Assembly: GCA_902766585.1 (NCBI GenBank)
Contig: CACXDV010000030.1
Span: 1-18,331, forward strand
DNA: 18,331 nt
Origin: an uncultured Ruminococcus sp.
GTDB lineage: Bacteria > Bacillota > Clostridia > Oscillospirales > Acutalibacteraceae
Direction of reading: 5' to 3'
Shown here: piece after piece, positions 15,248-18,331 of the stretch
Numbering within the stretch: the first letter of the stretch is position 1
How the letters are laid out: every line of letters starts with the position of its first letter
Made by a program: the position numbers and the translations under genes
The notes under the pieces: generated by a model
Told to the model about the DNA's origin: nothing
The model's database searches: none
Seen by the model: the letters and a program-made list of their open reading frames with translations, nothing else

Positions 15248-15276
15248 TTGACAATTTGATATCAGTTTGATATCAT
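15248..15276 (+). promoter_or_regulatory. Promoter of the SPFH-RHH-ABC operon
   Basis: TTGACA (15248-15253) and TATCAT (15271-15276) are 17 bases apart. The start should fall near 15283, leaving a leader of about 40 bases before the SPFH gene and its GGAGG site. The spacer and the -10 box are occupied by a tandem repeat described separately. Confidence 0.75.
15255..15275 (+). repeat. Tandem 11-bp palindromic repeat (candidate operator)
   Basis: TTTGATATCA occurs at 15255-15264 and again at 15266-15275, exactly 11 bp apart. Each copy contains the perfect 8-bp palindrome TGATATCA. The pair covers the promoter spacer and most of the -10 box, where a bound protein would block RNA polymerase. One-helical-turn spacing of subsites is typical of ribbon-helix-helix repressors such as Arc, and such a protein is the second gene of the operon. 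The repeat is certain; operator function is inferred. Confidence 0.6.
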
Positions 15277-15321
15277 ATAGATACGATAAGCAATCAAAAA
15301 AACTATATGGAGGTAATTGCT

Positions 15322-16347
15322 ATGAAAGAAAAAATTTACACAGAGAAAAAAATGGGTATCCCTATGCTGCTTTTGTTACTGCTCCTCTTTGCAGCAACAA
15401 TAGCCGGATTTATCTTCTTTATCATAAGAATGGTTGAAGCAGGAGAAGGTAATGAAAATCCTTTCGATATCGCTATGATGATAACATCAATCGTTGTTTT
15501 TTCACTTCTGTTTATCCTGCTTCCCGGATTTAAGCTCATAAATCCTAATGAAGCTCTTGTTCTTACCCTCTTCGGAAAATACAAGGGAACACTTAAAACC
15601 CCCGGCTTTTACTATGTCAATCCCTTCTGCTCCGCTTATAACCCCGCAGCCGGCACAAAACTCAGACAGAGTGAGGATGTAAGCGGCAAAAAAGAATCAG
15701 CAGTGACAACTACAGGTGCCGCCGAAGGAGCAAACAAAAAAATCTCCCTTAAAATAATGACTCTCAACAACAATAAGCAGAAGATCAATGACTGCCTCGG
15801 CAATCCTATCGAGATCAGCATTGCAGTTATCTGGAAGGTAGTAGATACTGCAAAGGCTGTATTTGATGTTGATAACTATAAGGAGTTCCTCTCCCTCCAG
15901 TGCGATGCGGCTCTCAGAGAGATCGTAAGACTTTATCCCTACGATGTCGCTCAGAATGTAGATACAACAGGCGACGGTATTGCTGATGAGGGCAGCCTCA
16001 GAGGTTCCAGCGAGATCGTTGCAGGCAGAATCAAGGACGAAATTCAGAAAAGAGTCGGCGAAGCAGGTCTGGAAATAGTCGAAGCAAGAATAATCTATCT
16101 CGCCTATGCGCCCGAAATCGCCGCTGCAATGCTCCAGAGACAACAGGCATCTGCAGTAGTTGATGCAAGAAAGCTTATCGTTGACGGCGCTGTAGGTATG
16201 GTTCAGATGGCTCTTGAAAGCCTGAGCGAAAACAAGATCGTTGACCTTGATGACGAAAGAAAGGCTGCTATGGTTTCTAATCTGCTCGTTGTACTCTGCG
16301 GAAATCACGATGCACAGCCAATTGTTAATTCCGGCTCCCTTTATTAA
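15322..16347 (+). CDS. Membrane SPFH (band 7) domain protein
   Basis: This 341-residue protein has two N-terminal transmembrane helices (about 13-35 and 49-70), then an SPFH/band 7 domain starting near INPNEALVLTLFGKYKG (73-89). SPFH proteins oligomerise in membranes and often scaffold microdomains or regulate membrane proteases. A Ser/Thr/Gly/Lys-rich insert (about 107-139) interrupts the domain before KKISLKIMTLNN. A second short insert, DTTGDGIADEG (214-224), resembles a calcium-binding loop. The C-terminal half has the helical YAPEIAAAMLQRQQASAV segment and ends QPIVNSGSLY, a tail I recall as usual in this subfamily. I chose the ATG at 15322-15324 because GGAGG precedes it; the ATG at 15307 overlaps that site. 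The RHH gene follows after 21 bp. The family is clear; the client is unknown. Confidence 0.92.
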   Translation: MKEKIYTEKKMGIPMLLLLLLLFAATIAGFIFFIIRMVEAGEGNENPFDIAMMITSIVVFSLLFILLPGFKLINPNEALVLTLFGKYKGTLKTPGFYYVNPFCSAYNPAAGTKLRQSEDVSGKKESAVTTTGAAEGANKKISLKIMTLNNNKQKINDCLGNPIEISIAVIWKVVDTAKAVFDVDNYKEFLSLQCDAALREIVRLYPYDVAQNVDTTGDGIADEGSLRGSSEIVAGRIKDEIQKRVGEAGLEIVEARIIYLAYAPEIAAAMLQRQQASAVVDARKLIVDGAVGMVQMALESLSENKIVDLDDERKAAMVSNLLVVLCGNHDAQPIVNSGSLY

Positions 16348-16368
16348 AAGCATTTAAGGAGGGATATT

Positions 16369-16566
16369 ATGGCTGAAAAAAAACAAGTCCCGCTGCGCCT
16401 TAATCAAAAACTGTATGATGCTCTTTGCTCTTGGGCTGAAGATGATTTTCGTTCTCTTAACGGACAAATTGAATACCTTCTTACCGAGTGTGTACGTCAA
16501 AGAAAGAAAAACGGAAAATATGTTTCTGAGCATCTTGATGAACCAATAAAGCTTGACATCGAATAA
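16369..16566 (+). CDS. Arc-like ribbon-helix-helix DNA-binding protein
   Basis: This small 65-residue protein starts with a short strand (QVPLRLNQ, about 6-13), then helix A (KLYDALCSWAEDDF, about 14-27) and helix B (SLNGQIEYLLTECVRQRKK, about 29-47). This is the strand-helix-helix layout of Arc/MetJ-type dimers, which insert their paired strands into the DNA major groove. The RSLNGQIEYLL segment is characteristic of small Arc-family proteins. The last 15 residues are acidic and probably flexible. AAGGAGG lies before the ATG. It sits between the SPFH gene (21 bp) and the ABC ATPase gene (53 bp). I infer that it binds the tandem TTTGATATCA repeat in the operon promoter. No toxin gene is adjacent, so an antitoxin role is unlikely. 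Confidence 0.87.
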   Translation: MAEKKQVPLRLNQKLYDALCSWAEDDFRSLNGQIEYLLTECVRQRKKNGKYVSEHLDEPIKLDIE

Positions 16567-16619
16567 CCTTAAAAGACAATATATCCTATAAGACATATCA
16601 GTATTGAGGTGCTAAGTTT

Positions 16620-17501
16620 ATGAAGGCTCTTTTAACAGAAAAGCTTACAAAATTCTACGGTCATCAGCGTGGAATAGAAAATGTAGATCTGTCAGTTGAT
16701 GAGGGCGACTTCTTCGGCTTCATCGGTCCTAACGGCGCTGGAAAAAGTACGACCATACGCACATTACTTGGACTGCTCTCTCCGGATTCCGGCAAGGCTC
16801 AGATATTCGGAAAGGATATCGTCCGCGATCATATCGAAATCCTTTCCGATATAGGCTACCTTCCGTCAGAGGCGATTTTCTATAATGGCATGAAGGTCAA
16901 GGACATTATCAGTTTTTCTGCAAAGCTCAGAAAAAAGGACTGCAAAAAAGAAGCAGCCGAGCTTTGCGAAAGACTTGAACTTGACTGTGGCCGCAAGATC
17001 AGCCAGCTTTCTCTCGGCAACCGTAAAAAAGTCGGTATAGTTATTGCTTTACAGCATAAACCAAAGTTCTATATTCTTGACGAGCCGACAAGCGGTCTTG
17101 ATCCGCTTATGCAGCAGGAATTCTATTCCATACTTCAGGAAAGAAACAAAGAGGGCGCAACGATATTTCTTTCGTCTCATATCCTTTCCGAGGTCTCAAA
17201 ATACTGTTCCCATGCCGCCGTTATCCGCAACGGAAATATACTTGTAAGCGACAGTGTGGAAAAGCTGGGGCATACCGGTATCAAGAAGGTCATACTTCAT
17301 GGTACGGACAAGATTCCTGAGTTTGCTCATATAAGCGATCCAAGCTTTGAAAACGGAACAGCAAAATTCCTCTACAACGGCGATCAGAAGGAGCTTATCT
17401 CTTTGCTTGCAAATATTCATTTTAAGGATATTTCAATAAGCGATCCCGACTTTGATGAGATCTTCATGCACTACTATAAAAAGGAGGATGACACCCAATG
17501 A
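16620..17501 (+). CDS. ABC transporter ATP-binding protein (ABC-2 type)
   Basis: This 293-residue cytoplasmic ATPase probably powers the permease encoded next. Walker A GPNGAGKS lies at 36-43, the signature is LSLGN (130-134) in place of LSGGQ, Walker B is YILDEPTSGLD (151-161), and the switch histidine is H187 in FLSSHILSE. The Q-loop position reads GYLPSE (79-84), with no glutamine. Both variations are common among ABC-2 export ATPases, so activity is expected. Residues from about 225 form an accessory C-terminal domain. The ATG has GAGGTG upstream. The 53-bp gap after the RHH gene contains no convincing promoter. The end overlaps the permease start by 4 bp (ATGA). The substrate cannot be told; lantibiotic, bacitracin-like or lipid export are all possible. 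Confidence 0.93.
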   Translation: MKALLTEKLTKFYGHQRGIENVDLSVDEGDFFGFIGPNGAGKSTTIRTLLGLLSPDSGKAQIFGKDIVRDHIEILSDIGYLPSEAIFYNGMKVKDIISFSAKLRKKDCKKEAAELCERLELDCGRKISQLSLGNRKKVGIVIALQHKPKFYILDEPTSGLDPLMQQEFYSILQERNKEGATIFLSSHILSEVSKYCSHAAVIRNGNILVSDSVEKLGHTGIKKVILHGTDKIPEFAHISDPSFENGTAKFLYNGDQKELISLLANIHFKDISISDPDFDEIFMHYYKKEDDTQ

Positions 17502-18283
17502 CCGTGTTTTTCCACGAAATGAATCGAGGATTTAAGCCTCTGTTGATCTGGTCAGCTGCGGTATCCTTCATGCTTGCTGTTACTATACTGCTTTATCCTC
17601 AGATGGAGCCTCAGATGTCAGAAATGGAAGGTATGCTTGCAGATATGGGAAGCTTCTCCGCTGCATTCGGAATGGATAAGCTGAATTTTTCCAGATTACC
17701 GGATTATTTTGCAATAGAATGTGGAAATACCGTCGGTATAGGCGGTGCATTATTTGCTGCGATCGCTGGTATCTCAATACTCTGCAAAGAAGAAAAGGAC
17801 AAAACCGCCGAATTTCTGTATACACATCCTGTTTCACGCTGCCGCATAGTTCTTGAAAAGCTTCTCGCATTGGTCGCTCAGGTGATAATATTCAGTATTG
17901 TAATTTTTGCAGTTACGGTTCTTTCTACAGTAATAATAGGCAAGGGAAGTGACATATCGGATATCTGGATGATACTGCTTGCACATCTGCTGCTTGAAAT
18001 TGAAATTGCTTTGATTTGCTTCGGAATATCGTCATTTATCCGCGGAGGTATCGGTATAGGTATTGGAATATCAATAGGAATGTATTTTCTTAATATAATT
18101 GCTAATATCACAGATGACACAAAATTCTTGAAATACATAACTCCTTATGCTTATACTGATGGAGCTGAAATACTTAATAATCACTATATTGACGGAGTTT
18201 ATCTTACAATAGGTCTGATACTCGCTGCAGTATGTGCTGCGGCGGCATTTTTCAGAACTGCAAAAAAGGATATATTCTGCTGA
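17498..18283 (+). CDS. ABC-2 type transporter permease
   Basis: This 261-residue integral membrane protein has six predicted helices at about 14-33, 73-95, 122-147, 156-180, 183-203 and 233-252, the usual ABC-2 count. The cytoplasmic segment EEKDKTAEFLYTHPVSR (98-114) is the conserved coupling region of this permease class. Helix 5 begins with a Gly-Ile run (GGIGIGIGISIG). Its ATG lies inside the end of the ATPase gene, with AAGGAGG upstream, so translation is coupled and the two proteins should be made in equal amounts. With only one permease gene visible, the transporter would be a homodimer plus the ATPase dimer, unless another subunit lies beyond the right edge. The substrate is unknown. 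Confidence 0.9.
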   Translation: MTVFFHEMNRGFKPLLIWSAAVSFMLAVTILLYPQMEPQMSEMEGMLADMGSFSAAFGMDKLNFSRLPDYFAIECGNTVGIGGALFAAIAGISILCKEEKDKTAEFLYTHPVSRCRIVLEKLLALVAQVIIFSIVIFAVTVLSTVIIGKGSDISDIWMILLAHLLLEIEIALICFGISSFIRGGIGIGIGISIGMYFLNIIANITDDTKFLKYITPYAYTDGAEILNNHYIDGVYLTIGLILAAVCAAAAFFRTAKKDIFC

Positions 18284-18297
18284 TCATAAAAAATGGC

Positions 18298-18331
18298 TGC
18301 CGCAAATGTGTAATGATAATGCATTTCGGCA
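18298..18331 (+). terminator. Probable terminator hairpin cut by the window edge
   Basis: TGCCG and AAATG, separated by one bulged C, pair with CATTT and CGGCA at the very end of the window. The hairpin begins 14 bp after the permease stop. Whether a T-run follows cannot be seen, so this is provisional. Confidence 0.5.

Noticed and set aside
15697..16353. Open frame of 218 codons on the minus strand opposite the SPFH gene
   Set aside because: It has no promoter or ribosome site and is fully explained as a shadow of the SPFH coding frame.
16553..16590. TTGACA near the end of the RHH gene as a separate ABC promoter
   Set aside because: No acceptable -10 box lies 16-18 bases downstream; the nearest TATCCT is 23 bases away.
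16595..16602. ATATCAGT before the ABC ATPase gene, shared with the tandem repeat at 15259-15266
   Set aside because: It is a single partial copy without the palindrome; an 8-base match is expected by chance in AT-rich DNA.

Overview
The window looks like chromosomal housekeeping DNA from a low-to-moderate GC member of the Clostridia, most likely a Ruminococcus-type Oscillospiraceae. This is inferred from gene content, not from any search. The pointers are Bacillota-style RNase J and GdpP, strong AGGAGG ribosome sites, the gdpP-rplI-dnaB and tilS-hpt-ftsH modules typical of Bacillota, and a DUF5685/J-protein pair I associate with ruminococci. I see no tRNA, rRNA, CRISPR array, insertion sequence or phage gene.

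Left and centre (about 224-14429, minus strand): ten closely packed genes read leftward from one clear promoter (TTGACA-17-TAAAAT, 14495-14523). In transcription order they are RNase J (rnj), c-di-AMP phosphodiesterase (gdpP), ribosomal protein L9 (rplI), replicative helicase (dnaB), tRNA-Ile lysidine synthetase (tilS), hypoxanthine phosphoribosyltransferase (hpt), FtsH protease (ftsH), UvrA (uvrA), a DUF5685 protein and a J-domain protein with a cysteine-rich tail. Gaps are 80 bp or less, with overlaps or stop/start contacts at dnaB-tilS, tilS-hpt and hpt-ftsH. Two hairpins, rplI-dnaB (9875-9906) and ftsH-uvrA (4572-4602), may adjust expression inside this long unit. Five of the ten genes start with GTG or TTG, and Shine-Dalgarno sites place several starts downstream of the longest open frame. 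A second promoter at 7-35 points left out of the window.

Divergent node (14430-14672): the rnj promoter lies back-to-back with the promoter (TTGAAT-17-TATAAT) of rnhA, a monocistronic RNase HI gene on the plus strand that ends at a hairpin terminator (15133-15176).

Right (15248-18331, plus strand): a second operon starts at a TTGACA-17-TATCAT promoter whose spacer and -10 carry two copies of TTTGATATCA exactly 11 bp apart. It encodes a two-pass membrane SPFH (band 7) protein, a 65-residue ribbon-helix-helix (Arc-like) protein, an ABC-2 ATPase and a six-helix permease, followed by a probable terminator cut by the window edge. The tandem 11-bp palindromes match what an Arc-type regulator would recognise, so autoregulation by the small protein is a direct, testable hypothesis. 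This SPFH/RHH/ABC unit and the DUF5685/J-protein pair are the two least understood parts of the window; the rest is well characterised core biology.
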